Shown one piece after another: positions 19,189-29,918 of a DNA stretch of 64,000 bases. Origin of the DNA: Endomychus coccineus (lineage: Eukaryota > Arthropoda > Insecta > Coleoptera > Endomychidae); assembly GCA_958510875.1 (NCBI GenBank), contig OY294070.1:42794306-42858305 (forward strand), read 5' to 3'. Under the pieces are notes generated by a model, which ran no database searches, had not been told where the DNA came from, and worked only from the letters and a program-made list of their open reading frames with translations. The translations under genes and the position numbers were made by a program. How positions within the stretch are numbered: the first letter of the stretch is position 1; each line of letters starts with the position of its first letter.

Positions 19189-21493
19189 ACAGGGTGTCCT
19201 CGAACTGCGTGGCCAAAATAAAACCGAAGATTTTTTGATTCGAAAAAAAATTGATGAGCCTTTTTACTTTTGCCTCAAGTGTCTTGTTTACCCGGTAGAC
19301 GGCTTCAAAATTGCAAAAATAATTTTGTTTTTTCGGTATAACTTGAGAACGTGATGGAGAACTTTTACAATATTTAGCAGGTGAGTTACTGTCAATAATG
19401 GCCATTTTTGAGAGTGGAGCACAGAGCCTTAGAGACCATAGAAATGGCTCAAACTTGAGGATGTAACGGGAAAAGTGTCCAGAACTTTTTTGTGGTCAAT
19501 GTAATTCACTCGATATTTTTTATGTAGATAGCTTATTTAATTTGAAAACTTTTTTTACTCTTAGAAAATTTCGATAAAATCAACGGATTAGCTTGAAAAA
19601 ATTAATTTTCGAGTCTCTGCAATTTTGGCTTACTAATTTTACTTGATTAAAATACCTTAGTTGCCTTTGCTTTTCTGATGTCATTTTGGCATTTGAAGAA
19701 TTTATTCTCAAAACTGTCAGTTTTTACTTTGCTTTCCGTAAACATTTTATAAAATTATGGCTCAAAATTTCACTAACACTGAAATGGTTGATATGTTATT
19801 GATTTATGGACTTTGTCGTTGCAATGGCCGGAGAAGGGAAAGATATCCGCATCGCAGAATTCCAAATCGGCAAACCTTCGCGAAACTGGCAAATTTGAAG
19901 CAAATCGCAGAGAAACTGGACGGAGACGGACAAGAAGGACGTTAGAGCTCGAAGAAGCGATACTGGAAGCGGTTGAAACTGAACCTGGGATAAGCACACT
20001 ACGTTTGGGACTTCGTATTGGAGCCTCAAAATCATTAGTTCATAATGTGCTGAAAGGAGAACTGTTGTATCCCTATCATATTAAAACAGTTCAAGACTTA
20101 TTGCCCATGGATCCAGGTCATCGGCTAGATTTCTGTCGGCTTATTGTTCAAAGACAAAACGCAAACCCCAATTTTTGTAGAAGAATTCTGTTCACGGACG
20201 AAGTTACTTTCACGAGATGTGGTCTTTTTAACCTCCATAATGAACATTCCTATGCTGATGAAAATCCTCATGAATCGGAAGTTACATATTTTCAGAATCA
20301 AACTAAAATCAATGTTCGGGTTGGAATTGTGGATAACTTTATTATTGGCCCTACCGTTATACCCGATCGATTGAACGGGAAGAACTATTTGAAGCTTTTG
20401 GAATAAAGGCTACTTGAACTGTTGGAAGACTTGGCCTTACACATTCGTCGTGGCCTGGTTTATCCATGATGGTGCACCTCCTCATTTCACATTAGCTGTG
20501 AGGCGACATTTGAATGCGGAATATCCAGATCGCTGGATAGGTAGAGGACACGATGAACCAGTGAACTGGCCGGCCCGCTCCCCTCATTTGACGCCCTGCG
20601 ACTTCTTTCTATGGGGCGCTTTGAAGTCGAAAGTTTATGCAGCTCCAGTAAACACACGAGAGGAATTATTGCAACGAATTAATCATGAAGCGGATTTATT
20701 GAAGAATGATCCTGAAGTACTAGCCAGAGTTCAATCCAATTTCTTGAAACGAATTAATTTGTGTATTCAGGAAAATGGGCAACATTTCGAACAATTGATG
20801 CGATTTCCCAAACAGTTTTGTTGTTTCTTTTAACTTAGCATTTGTTTTTCCTAAATAATCACATCGTTTCCCCATTTCTATTGTTTTTATTATTCGTGTT
20901 TTACCGAGATATTAACCATTTCAGTGTTAGTGAAATTTTGAGCCATAATTTTATAAAATTTTTACGGAAAGCAAAGTAAGAACTGACAGTTTTGAGAATA
21001 AATTCTCCAAATGCTAAAATGACATTAGAAAAGCAAAGGCAACTAAGGTATTTTGATCAAGTAAAATTAGTAAGTCAAAATTTTTTTCAAGCTAATCCGT
21101 TGATTTTATCAAAATTTTCTAGGAGTAAGGAAAGTTTTCAAATTAGATAAGCTATCTTCATTAAAAATATAGAATAAATTACATCGACCATAAAAAAGTT
21201 CTGGACACTTTTCCCGTTACATCCTCAAGTTTGAGCCATTTCTAGGGTCTCTAAGGCTCTATGCTCCGCTCTCAAAAACGGCTATTATTGACAGTAACTC
21301 ACCTGCCAAATATTGTAAGAGTCCTCCATCACGTTCTCAAGTTATACCGAAAAAACAAAATTATTTTTGCAACTTTGAAGCCCTCTACCGGCTAAACAAG
21401 ACACTTGAGGCAAAAGTAAAATGGCTCATCAAATTTTTTTCGAATCAAAGAATATTCGGTTTTATTTTAGCCACGCAGTTCGAGGACACCTGT
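19189..21493 (+). mobile_element. Tc1/mariner-type transposon with ~590-bp terminal inverted repeats
   Basis: The left end ACAGGGTGTCCTCGAACTGC (19,189) matches the inverse of the right end (21,493), with TA on both sides. The arms stay alignable as far as 19,787 and 20,917, including the transposase start codon and its next nine or so codons. Between them lies a broken transposase on the plus strand. Arms this long are unusual for Tc1/mariner-type elements. Decay between the arms is modest, so the copy is not very old. Confidence 0.9.
19757..20833 (+). pseudogene. Tc1/mariner-superfamily transposase, frameshifted
   Basis: The start ATG at 19,757 begins MAQNFTNTEMVDMLLIYGLC, an N-terminal region of the helix-turn-helix type, then frameshifts near 19,860-19,900. 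The second frame gives a DNA-binding half (LRLGLRIGASKSLVHNVL) and the first catalytic block, ILFTDEVTFTRCGLFNLHN, with the YADENPH segment. A stop at 20,404-20,406 and a frame change near 20,450 follow. The last frame has FIHDGAPPHFTLAVRRHLN (second aspartate) and SPHLTPCDFFLWGALKSKVY (third aspartate). There are 43 residues between the last two aspartates. The C-terminus GQHFEQLM is complete. All three catalytic aspartates remain, so only the frameshifts and the stop inactivate it. Confidence 0.9.
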
Positions 21494-21644
21494 ATATTCC
21501 TGGAAACTAACAGAGTTCCCAAAACAAGTACGTCGGATCGAAAACTCTTGACATTTACTAGATAATTGTTATTGATTCATATTAACTTGTAACTATACCT
21601 TATTATATGGTTATAGAAAATTATTTGATTCCTTAATGAAGTAT

Positions 21645-23488
21645 ACCGGGTGTCCCAGTACACCTGTTCCAATGGATTATCTCAGCCATTTCGAAAGATA
21701 AAAATTTGAAAATTTCATGATCTCCAATTCGTTCAAGGAACCTTCAACTGAGAAAAACAAAAATTGAAAGTCACCTCCGGTTTGACCGGAAGTGACTGTA
21801 ACTTTTTTATTTCAAATAGCGCCCTATATATTTTTTGCAATTTTTGATTTCAACTCAAAATTATCTTTCCAACGATGTATGACACTTTGTATTATACATT
21901 TGATTTGATGGAGGAAACGACAATTTCAAATTGAAGTAGGCTTCGATATTGTGTGTAATCTTGATTTTGACTTCAATAATCATTGATAATTCATGAACAA
22001 TTTTGCATTCGAGATGATGAAGAGAATGTCAAATTTCAAATTATTAGAATTGTAGTAAAACTGGAAGAATTAATAATTCTTAAATGAAAACATGTTCCAT
22101 GGAAACATTTGTTTGTAACTTTGACAGTTAATAATTCTCAATAGTTGTGTGCGTGGCAGAGAAACTAACATTCAAGAATGATTAACCGTAACTTCACTAA
22201 TCAAGAGAAATTGGATCAATTCAGCGCATTCTCAAAATTGCCAAACTCAAACCATTTAAAATTCATCTGCATCAAGGATTGCTACCCACAGATTACGAGA
22301 GGAGACTTGCGTTTTTCCCGTGGTTAGCTACGGCACGTGAATATGGTATTATCAGCTCGATATTGTGGTCAGATGAGAGTCGTTTCCATAATAATGCAAC
22401 TGTAAATCGACATAATTGTCATTATTGGTGGGAAAATAATCCACACTGGCTAAGACAAACTAATTTTCAAGTTATCTGGGGAGTCAATGTATGGTGCGGC
22501 ATGATTGATGGATTCATTTTAGGACCAAAATTTTACGATGGTACGTTAACTGGTTGAATGTATCTAGAATCCCTTCGGGATGAACTTCCTCATTTTCTTG
22601 AAAATATTCCCTTACATATGCGTAGAAACATTCATTTTCAACAGGATGGTGCACCCCCCCCCCCACAATGCTATAGCGGTAAGGGATGATTTAAATGAAT
22701 TATTTGGAGATAGATGGATCGGCACACACTGACCGATAAGATGGCCTTCAAGATCTCCAGATTTAACACCTCTGGATTTCTTCCTTTGGGAGTATTTGAA
22801 AGATCATGTGTACCAGACTCCTCCTATTGATTTGGAAGATATAAAAAACGGAATAAGGAATGAATGTAGAGCCCTTGATGCTGAGGTGTTGAGAAGCGTT
22901 ACTTCGCGTAAACTAGTCCACCGAGCTGAAAGATGTGTTGAAGCAGTTGGTCGACATTTCGAACATATGCTTTAGTTATCATGTTCTTGTGCCCCCTTGT
23001 ATTTTTTTGTTTCTTTTACTATTTATTCTTTGTTTGACGTTCGGTAAAATACATAGTTGATTTCAACTAGAGGAAGGTTTTTTTTATTGATGACGATTAT
23101 AAGTGTGAAATATTTCCTTTTCTGCGTTCATGCAAAAAACCAAACTTTATTGAACTATAAATTATCAATTAAGTCAAAATCAAGATTACACAAAATATCG
23201 TAGCCTACTGCAATTCTTTCAAGTTGAAATCAAATGTATAATACAAAGTGTCATACATCGTTGGAAAGATAATTTTGAGTAGAAATCAAAAATTGAAAAA
23301 AATATATAGGGTGCTATTTGAAATAAAAAAGTTAGAGTCACTTCCGGTCAAACCGGAAGTGACTTTCATTTTTTGTTTCTCTCAGTTGAAGGTTCCTTGA
23401 ACGAATTGGAGATCATGAAATTTTCAAATTTTTATCTTCTGGAATGGCTGAGATAATCCATTGGAACAGGTATACTGGGACACCCGGT
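21645..23488 (+). mobile_element. Tc1/mariner-type transposon with ~330-bp terminal inverted repeats
   Basis: The left end ACCGGGTGTCCCAGTA (21,645) pairs with TACTGGGACACCCGGT (ending 23,488). Arms run to about 21,975 and 23,160 and share CCATTGGAACAG, GATCATGAAATTTTCAAATT, and CACTTCCGGT. This family is distinct from the 19.2-kb element but has related termini. The broken transposase is inside on the plus strand. Confidence 0.9.
22177..22975 (+). pseudogene. Tc1/mariner-superfamily transposase, deleted and frameshifted
   Basis: The reading starts MINRNFTNQEKLDQFSAFSK at 22,177. Most of the DNA-binding half is deleted, and the frame changes near 22,225. Then come LLPTDYERRLAFFPW, SILWSDESRFHNN (first aspartate), ENNPHW and NVWCGMIDGFILGPKFYDG. 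A stop lies at 22,555-22,557, but the frame continues to be recognisable: LRDELPHFLENIPLHMRRN, then FQQDGAPP. An 11-base run of C (22,654-22,664) sits in this second-aspartate motif, where the homologous coding sequence needs seven, so it breaks the frame. Downstream frames still give RWPSRSPDLTPLDFFLWEYL (third aspartate) and the end GRHFEHML at 22,975. Confidence 0.85.
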
Positions 23489-24390
23489 ATATTTATTTTA
23501 GGTTTTTTTGTTACCTACTATTACTTGGAGTGTTTCTTGTCGGAGGGTGGGTGGAACCGAGTGGCAAACAACTTTCACAATTATGGTGCAGTAACTTCTT
23601 ATGAACTATTTCAGAAACTCTCACATTTGTACTAAAATTCCGCTAACTTTCAGGGTGGTCAGCCTTTTGGGAGGACGGAACTCAATTTAAAGCTACCTCC
23701 ACATGGTGAGTTCTGTGTTATTTTAAATAAACAAGTCTCAAACAAATATGTCACACAAATAAGGTAAATGCTGCTGTATGTACTCAAATTTTTTCAACGG
23801 TGTTTTCTAAGTGGTCTATAACATTCAAGAGTAAGATTCCGAATGTCTTTTTATAAAAAAATTCATATAACATGGTTCTAAAGTGCTGTTCCGACAGGGT
23901 GCTAAAAATTAAAAAAAAGGAATATTTCCTCATATGTCGTAAACCACTTTAGTTATTTTGCTTCAATTTTGGTATGCGATAGCTAGAGTGAAGTCAGTCA
24001 TTAAAAATTGTTTTCCTCCTCAAGCCAGTGACGTCCGTACGCACACGCCCCTGAATACGCCACAGCATTTTTTGGATTTTCCATCCTTTCTTATCATAAT
24101 TGGTCTTTTGTGTTTTTCAACTTCACTGCTTATCCTTGAATTGCTAAGAACCGGGTTAGAACTAGCATTTGTGTTCACCAAGTAGGTGATGTAAAGCTTT
24201 TCAGGTGGTGATTCCTGAAATTTCTTATGAAAAAAGTTTGTATAAGCATATTATTATGTCCTGAAGTACCTATTTACCCAATATGTAAATACGCCCCTCA
24301 TTTCAAATGCCAATATACAAGTAATCTAACGATCTACAAAACTTTTTATTGAAAATAACTGATAACTACTATAAAACATCATAAAACTAA
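23489..24390. other. unassigned AT-rich DNA
   Basis: No recognisable coding sequence or repeat. Confidence 0.35.
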
Positions 24391-24394
24391 ATAA

Positions 24395-24640
24395 AATGTT
24401 GAAAATGACTGCCATTGGTCATAATGCAAGCTTCTACTCGTCGCCTCAATGACTGTCTTACACCGGGCCTGTTGCGAATAGTGTTTACAGGAGTGTCTTA
24501 TTCGATTCTGCAGCTCTTTTATGGTATCAATAAGAGTAGTATATACTACTTTTTTCGAAATGGATTCAAAGGCTGGTACCCACTGAAGCTACTTCAATGA
24601 TGTCACGAGTCCAGGCTCCCTGCCTGTAATTTTTAGTATG
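24395..24640 (-). pseudogene. Tc1/mariner-type transposase C-terminal fragment
   Basis: Reading on the minus strand gives TIRNRPGVRQSLRRRVEACI, then MTNGSHFQHFI and a stop near 24,381-24,395. This R...C....G.HF.h.. ending is that of the other transposases in this window. About 60 bases upstream another frame gives DTIKELQNRIRHSC, the preceding helix. Nothing convincing extends further. It is an isolated end of an element whose remainder is gone. Confidence 0.7.
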
Positions 24641-24741
24641 TTATGATCAAGCCTATGTTCTGCAAGTGCTAGGCCCGTTGAGGTAAAATCCGTACGATCC
24701 ACGAAACCTCTCTCCTTGTAAGACCAAGTCTGAAATAGTAT

Positions 24742-24859
24742 ATTACGTTACTAGTGTGGAAAGTGACCCATTTCACATGAGTGGGAGTTCCGCTCGGCTG
24801 GCGCCTCGTGCGACAATCTCACGAGTGTGAAATGGCACTTTCCACATAAGTAATGTACA
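24742..24859. repeat. imperfect hairpin with GC-rich loop
   Basis: TGTGGAAAGTG and CATTTCACA (24,755-24,780) are mirrored by TGTGAAATGGCACTTTCCAC (24,826-24,845). Weaker pairing extends outwards to about 24,742 and 24,859. The loop region, 24,785-24,818, is rich in G and C (CGCTCGGCTGGCGCC), in contrast to its surroundings. Confidence 0.75.
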
Positions 24860-24970
24860 CTATTTTTCCGACGATCACAGATTAATGCATAATTGCAAAC
24901 AAATTAATATATTTTCCCTTCATTTTGAGAATTTGAGAATTTTACAAGGAAAAGAAATAATTGAACAAGA

Positions 24971-25504
24971 TTACTGCTTAGAATTGTAGAAATTAAAAGT
25001 AATATTATTGTTATTACAATTAGTAAATTGTAATGGACTTTGCAATGAGGAGTTAGACAGAGTGTTTAAATACCGATGACTTACCATTGTAAGTAAATGA
25101 ATCTCATCGGAAGCTTCATTTATAAATTCACAAATTTCTTGTTGCGTCAAAATTTTAGCTTTTTTTGGTTTATATCCGTCTCTTTTCCTTCTTAAAAATG
25201 CCTTAAATTTACTATATTTGGAGATATCTACATTGTGGTAAATGGATAAAGTGGTACGCAATATAGAATAATTAGTCCATAATGTTAAGCATTGGATTCT
25301 ATTGGAAAGTTCACCCATGTATGCAAGCGAAACCTTTTCAGAAAAGGAGCTTCTTATTTCCTTATTTCTTCGCCATGATAGAGATTGATCGTATTCGTAC
25401 CTTCTTTTGGACTTTTCAGGCAGTAAATTTAGTGACGTTAATTTTGCGGCCTCTTCAATTTCAGGTAGAGTACATTGATCGTCACTATTAATCTCTGCAT
25501 CCAT
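24971..25504 (-). pseudogene. Crypton-like tyrosine recombinase, N-terminal part
   Basis: An open frame of 177 codons from the ATG at 25,504. After an acidic start it reads LLPEKSKRRYEYDQSLSWRR, then FSEKVSLAYMGELSNRI, TLWTNYSILRTTLSIYHNVD, ISKYSKFKAFLRRKRDGYKP and KKAKILTQQEICEFINEASD. From memory, this is the SAM-like core-binding domain of insect tyrosine-recombinase proteins related to Crypton transposons. It is followed by HLLTMVSHRYLN and then unrelated sequence. The catalytic domain with its R-H-R-Y residues should follow and is missing, so it cannot recombine DNA. Imperfectly similar flanks, ACACTATTTTTCCGACGATC (24,859) and a rough inverse near 25,730-25,775, may be the remains of the element's ends. 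Confidence 0.7.
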
Positions 25505-26082
25505 GTTTTATGGAATTTTAGATACTATTTTCACGGTTTTGTATATGATAAGAATGATGCATATGCAAAACTGACACTAAAGTTTATCTGACGTTTTCGC
25601 AATATTAATTTCAAAGCACACTTCAATTCCATAATGCAATACATATAGCTATAGATACACATATCACTCTAGTGTGATATTTAACTTTTCATCTCTAGGT
25701 AGATATTTGTCATTTTTGAAGTAACTAAATAGTGTGCTATTTGTCATTTTCGCATGTGGTCGTCAGAAAAATGTATATCCTATCACATCCATATCATGAT
25801 GCGAGCCGATCGTGTTTGTAATTCAGTAAATTTCGAGAATTGGAGGACTCCAAAATATATTTCTGATGAACAAGGGTCTCTGAAATGTCTATAATTACTG
25901 AATCTTGAACAAAATTGTTTCTCACAAGTATATTTTTGTAAGGCGGATACAACATGCGCCTCTGCTACCTGGTGAAATACAGAATTTAGCTTTTTCGAGC
26001 TAAATTTAAGTAGACAAATCCGATATTCTTTCGAACCAACCCATTGGGAACCTACTCAGGTCGGAGAATGTTTAGCGTTCGA
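25505..26082. other. unassigned AT-rich DNA
   Basis: Apart from the possible element end near 25,730-25,775, nothing is recognised. Confidence 0.35.
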
Positions 26083-26732
26083 TATACAATTGCGGAAAAA
26101 TAAAACTACCACTTATTGTAGAGGTCGAAATAAGTCGATTGAACCTAATTTATTTGGTAAAAAAAAAACGTTTGTTCGTGAGGAGAGTTCAAAGTTCACT
26201 TAAAACAATCACATTTTTGTGCGCTATTCACAAATGCGTGGAACAAATCAGATGAAATTTTGCAAAAGTACATTGTAGAAAGTTACCCCACTTTCAGTTA
26301 CCAAAGAAATTCAAAGGAAGTTGTAGAAGGGTAAAACCACCCTCACCCCTCTGATATCTTTTTTATAATTTCATTAGGGGTCGTCATATGTTTCTAAGAT
26401 TTCTTCAAAGGAAAGGCTTATTCATTTTTTGTTTCCTTTTTTATCTCTTGTGAAAATTCCGTATTTTACATAGTTTAGAATGAAAAAAATGTTTTCTCAA
26501 ACACTGATATTCTTAGAACAAGTTTAATACAATTGTAGTACAAAATTTAGTTGGCCGTGGACAAAGTCATGATTTTAACAAGAAACAAATTCATAAGTGT
26601 CCCGGTTTATGGTTAAGAGTAGATGTTTCAATAATTTGTTCACTTTTAGTTGCGTTTGGATGGTTTTTTTCCAAATTACTTTTCTTAATTACTATTGCTG
26701 TTATTGTTGCTTTTAATTGGCAGTTATCAAAT

Positions 26733-27912
26733 ATGGATGTCCCTTTTAATGAGCAGGTTGATATGCGTTTAGTTCTTAGATTCTGTCAAGATAACTCCCT
26801 CGAAAGTGTCCGCGTCTATCAAGACAGGTTTCCAAATCAAAGAATTCCAAATCACAAAAATTTTCCCCGAATTGGAAGACGTCTTCGAGAAACAGGGAGC
26901 TTGAAGCTAGTCAGATTCAACGCTGGAAGACCTCGACAAGTTCGAGCACCCATTGTGGAAGATGTTCTTCAAATGATTGAAAACATTCTTGAGACCAGTA
27001 CCAAAACATTGCAACGAAGGATTGGGATTCCAAAAATCGCTGTAAGTCGAATTTTGAGCGATCAATTAATTCGTTCCTTCCACATCCAGACAGTGCAAAA
27101 ATTGTCACTTGACCACGGATCACGTTCAAATTTGGCACAAATTATTCGGGAGCGCAGAGTAGTTGACAACAGATTCCACACTAAGATCTTGTTTACTGTT
27201 GTACAAGTCGTGGCATGACGAACCTACACAATGAGCATATTTATGCAGATGAAAATCTACATGCTATTGAAGGTGGACATTATCAACGAGAATTTAAAAT
27301 TAATGTCTGGGTCGAAATTATTGGAAATTTTATGGTTGAACCGCTCCGATTGCCTGATTGTCTTGATGGCGCTAGTCACCTCAGTTTCCTTCAAGAAATG
27401 TTCCCAGAATTAAAAGAAGACTTGCCCCTTAATTTGCGTCGAAATATGTTCTTCATACACGACGGTGCATCACCTCATTTTGCACGTGCCGTGAGAGAAT
27501 ATCTTGATGAACAATTTGCTCGTAGATGAATTGGTAGAGGACAAGAAGCACATATTCAGTGACCTCTGCGGTCGCCAGACTTGAATCCTTCAATCAATCA
27601 ATCAATCAAAACGGGGGCGGACGAGTCCGGAGCACTTAGACCGCTTGATTGGGTCCATTGTGCGCCCCTCAATACAAGAATCAGTCCAGCAATCCTAATC
27701 CTAATCCTAAGCCTAATCCTTGCGACGTCTTCATCTGGAGGGCGTTGAAAACTCAGGTATACAAGGCTCAAATTGATAATTCCGAACAAATGTGGAACAG
27801 AATTAAAAATACTGTAAACGCAATACGAGAAAACGACGTTGTATTATGTTTTTTACGCCGAATTGATATTTACATTAATGAAGGTGGAGGTCACATTGAA
27901 CGCCTATTATGA
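26733..27912 (+). pseudogene. Tc1/mariner-superfamily transposase, interrupted
   Basis: The ATG at 26,733 opens a 161-codon frame with the N-terminal helix-turn-helix (DMRLVLRFCQDNSLESVRVY; RRIGIPKIAVSRILS) and ends near the first catalytic block, where ILFTVVQVVA replaces the expected TDE. The next frame, from 27,215, has NLHNEHIYADENLHAIEGG and FFIHDGASPHFARAVREYLD (second aspartate; APP is changed to ASP). A stop at 27,527-27,529 follows. The frame reads on through IGRGQEAH to SPDLNP at 27,589. There a SINE-like piece splits the protein. It resumes at 27,721 with CDVFIWRALKTQVYK (third aspartate) and ends GGHIERLL at 27,912. Confidence 0.85.
27590..27720 (-). mobile_element. short SINE-like insertion with (TTGA)n tail and amplified target repeat
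   Basis: A GC-rich segment of about 100 bp interrupts the transposase between its SPDLNP and CDVF codons. On the minus strand it reads from GCTGGACTGATTC through GGACCCAATCAAGCGG and CGGACTCGTCCGCCCCC to a TTGATTGATTGATTGA tail. A tail of this kind and its position suggest a retroposed short element. The target hexamer AATCCT stands once at the left junction (27,584-27,589) but five times at the right (27,691-27,720, one unit AAGCCT). The family is not identified. Confidence 0.6.
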
Positions 27913-28390
27913 AAAAGTTTTGTCACTGAATTTTGCACTACAATTTTACAATACTTGTTTTAAGAATATCAGTTATCAGTGTTTAAGAAAACATTTTTTT
28001 CTTCTAAACTATGCGGAATACGGAATTTCCACATGTGATAAAAAATGAAGATAATGAATAAGCCTTTTTGTTATTGTAACCATATTGCCACCCCTAATAG
28101 AATTATTAAAAAATATCATAGGGGTGTGGGTGGTTTCACCCTTCTACAATTTTCTTTGAATTTCTTTGGTTACTGAAAGTAGGGTTTTACAATGCACATT
28201 TACAAAATTTTATCTAATTTGTACCACGCATTTGTGAATAGCGCACAAAAATGTGATTTTTAAAGGGAACTTTGAACTCTCTTCACGGACAAACGGTACT
28301 TTTCTTTACTATATAAATTTGGTTCAATCGACTTATTTTGACCTCTACAATAAGTAGTAGTTTTATTTTTCAGCAATTTTGGGACAACCC

Positions 28391-28889
28391 ATATTTGAAA
28401 AGTCGCCACAACATAATGCATTACAAAAGTATCTTGATTATTTATTTGGGAACCATATGAATGAAAAAGCGTCATTTCTTCTTCATTCTGAGCTGAAGCT
28501 CCAAAATCAGTGTTACGAACCACCAACTTATGTGAATCCTTCCACTCAAACTCAAATGCAAAATTTCATCATTCTAACTTATTCAAATTAATTTGGACAA
28601 GTTTTAGGTTCTCAAATTAAGAATAATAAATACAAAGCATGAAAAAACGGTAGGCTAATTAGCCTTGACAACAGACAACCTACTAGAAGGTTGTTTGTGA
28701 ATACTATACTGGCCACCACGGAATCCTTCTATCTGAGGTAAAGTGGAGTGATATGTCTATTAATTTTGTGATTTATCAACGCCGTAAATTAAATATCTCT
28801 ATTTTTATTGTAAATTTGCATGATTGTGTTAATAATCGTTCTTATAAAAATGTAATTTGCAAGATAACAATTAGGATCAATAATTATTC
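28391..28889. other. unassigned AT-rich DNA
   Basis: Nothing recognised apart from a short inverted pair AACAGACAACCTACTAGAAGG/TTGTTTG near 28,670-28,700. Confidence 0.35.
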
Positions 28890-29250
28890 CATTATCTCAA
28901 CAAGACCAGCCTAAAGAGTCATATTCTTTACAAATTCATAAAAAGAAGGTCAAAGAAAGGAGATTAGGAATACTACGTAACCACGCGGATAATTTCTAGG
29001 TTGAACAAGCCTTAGAGAACGACATGAACCTGACTTTTACTTCGATAAACTAGATGATTTTCCAATTTAGATTCGAGCAAGCAAAAAAGATCTGGTGTGA
29101 CAACGTGGGAGAGTCGATTCTTATTTTATTGAAAATATAACATCGATCGGAGAATATATACATCTACAATTAGGTTTAAACACTATTAGAGATCAAATTA
29201 CGTGTTCCCCGTCGACAATAAACTTTCAATAAAGCCAATTAATTTCAGAA
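28890..29250 (+). repeat. interspersed repeat, partner of 62,998-63,390
   Basis: This segment matches the minus strand of 62,998-63,390 over about 350 bp. Common stretches are AGGTCAAAGAA, TCTAGGTTGAACAA(G/A), TTTAGATTCGAGCAA, GATCTGGTGTGA, GAGTCGAT, and AATTTACGTGTTC (variant AATTACGTGTTCC here). Identity is roughly 75-80% by eye. It has no coding content. It might be a decayed LTR or a non-coding DNA element; the ends are unclear. Confidence 0.7.
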
Positions 29251-29918
29251 GAGAAGTAATATATGAATTCAAAATTTCTAGCGGGAACTGTTATTACGAT
29301 TATTACAGCAACGGAGTAACGTGTAACGTTACAGTATCCAATTCCAAAATTGCACTGTTATGGACAATACTGACAATTCTGCTCAAATATTCCAAATAGA
29401 TGTGCGACATAGACGAGTATAGTAATTAATTTAAAGTCCAGTTGTATAAAAGAGAATGCTTGAAATACAAATAAAGTTATATAGCTGAGAAATTTGGAGA
29501 TTCTATTTTGATATGTTTGTAAGAATCGGAATCAAATTTGTCATATTGAGACAAAATTGTGATAGCACTTATTTATATTATCTTAGTCCTATCAATTCAC
29601 TACGTTACATCACTAATGGGCGGGGTTTTCACTTCCTTTCGAATGTATTTGAAATATAAACAATTATTGGCACAATTGTATCCTGGGATGATACCTATTA
29701 CCTGCTCGATTGGATTAAATCACGTATCCGTTTTCATTGTTTATTATCACGTATTTAGAATTCAGGCTAGACTTCCATAATTGTTAATAAGAGGATCTCA
29801 ATTTATGTGCTTATAATATTGACGCTTCAAATGTGAGCGTACAAATATAATAAATAACTATTAGTCCTCAAGACTTGTATCTTGCTATAGAAAAATAGCT
29901 ATCATAATCAGAAATGCT
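29251..29918. other. unassigned AT-rich DNA
   Basis: A short frame at 29,559-29,780 shows no known motif. TATAAAAG at about 29,445 and AATAAA at 29,470 are present, but nothing ties them to a gene. Confidence 0.3.

Larger units (their letters stand above)
26083..28390 (+). mobile_element. Tc1/mariner-type transposon with ~500-600-bp terminal inverted repeats
   Basis: Arms running inward from about 26,085 and 28,390 share AAAATAAAACTACCACTTATT (right arm inverted, with small changes), GTGCGCTATTCACAAATGCG and a CACCCCT-rich block near 26,340 and 28,125. The right end keeps GGGACAACCC, whereas the outermost left end has decayed. The transposase lies inside on the plus strand and contains a SINE-like insertion at 27,590-27,720. 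Confidence 0.85.

Noticed and set aside
27691..27720. AATCCT repeats as an interstitial telomere tract (insect TTAGG)
   Set aside because: The period is six bases rather than five, and the unit equals the target sequence of the adjacent insertion.
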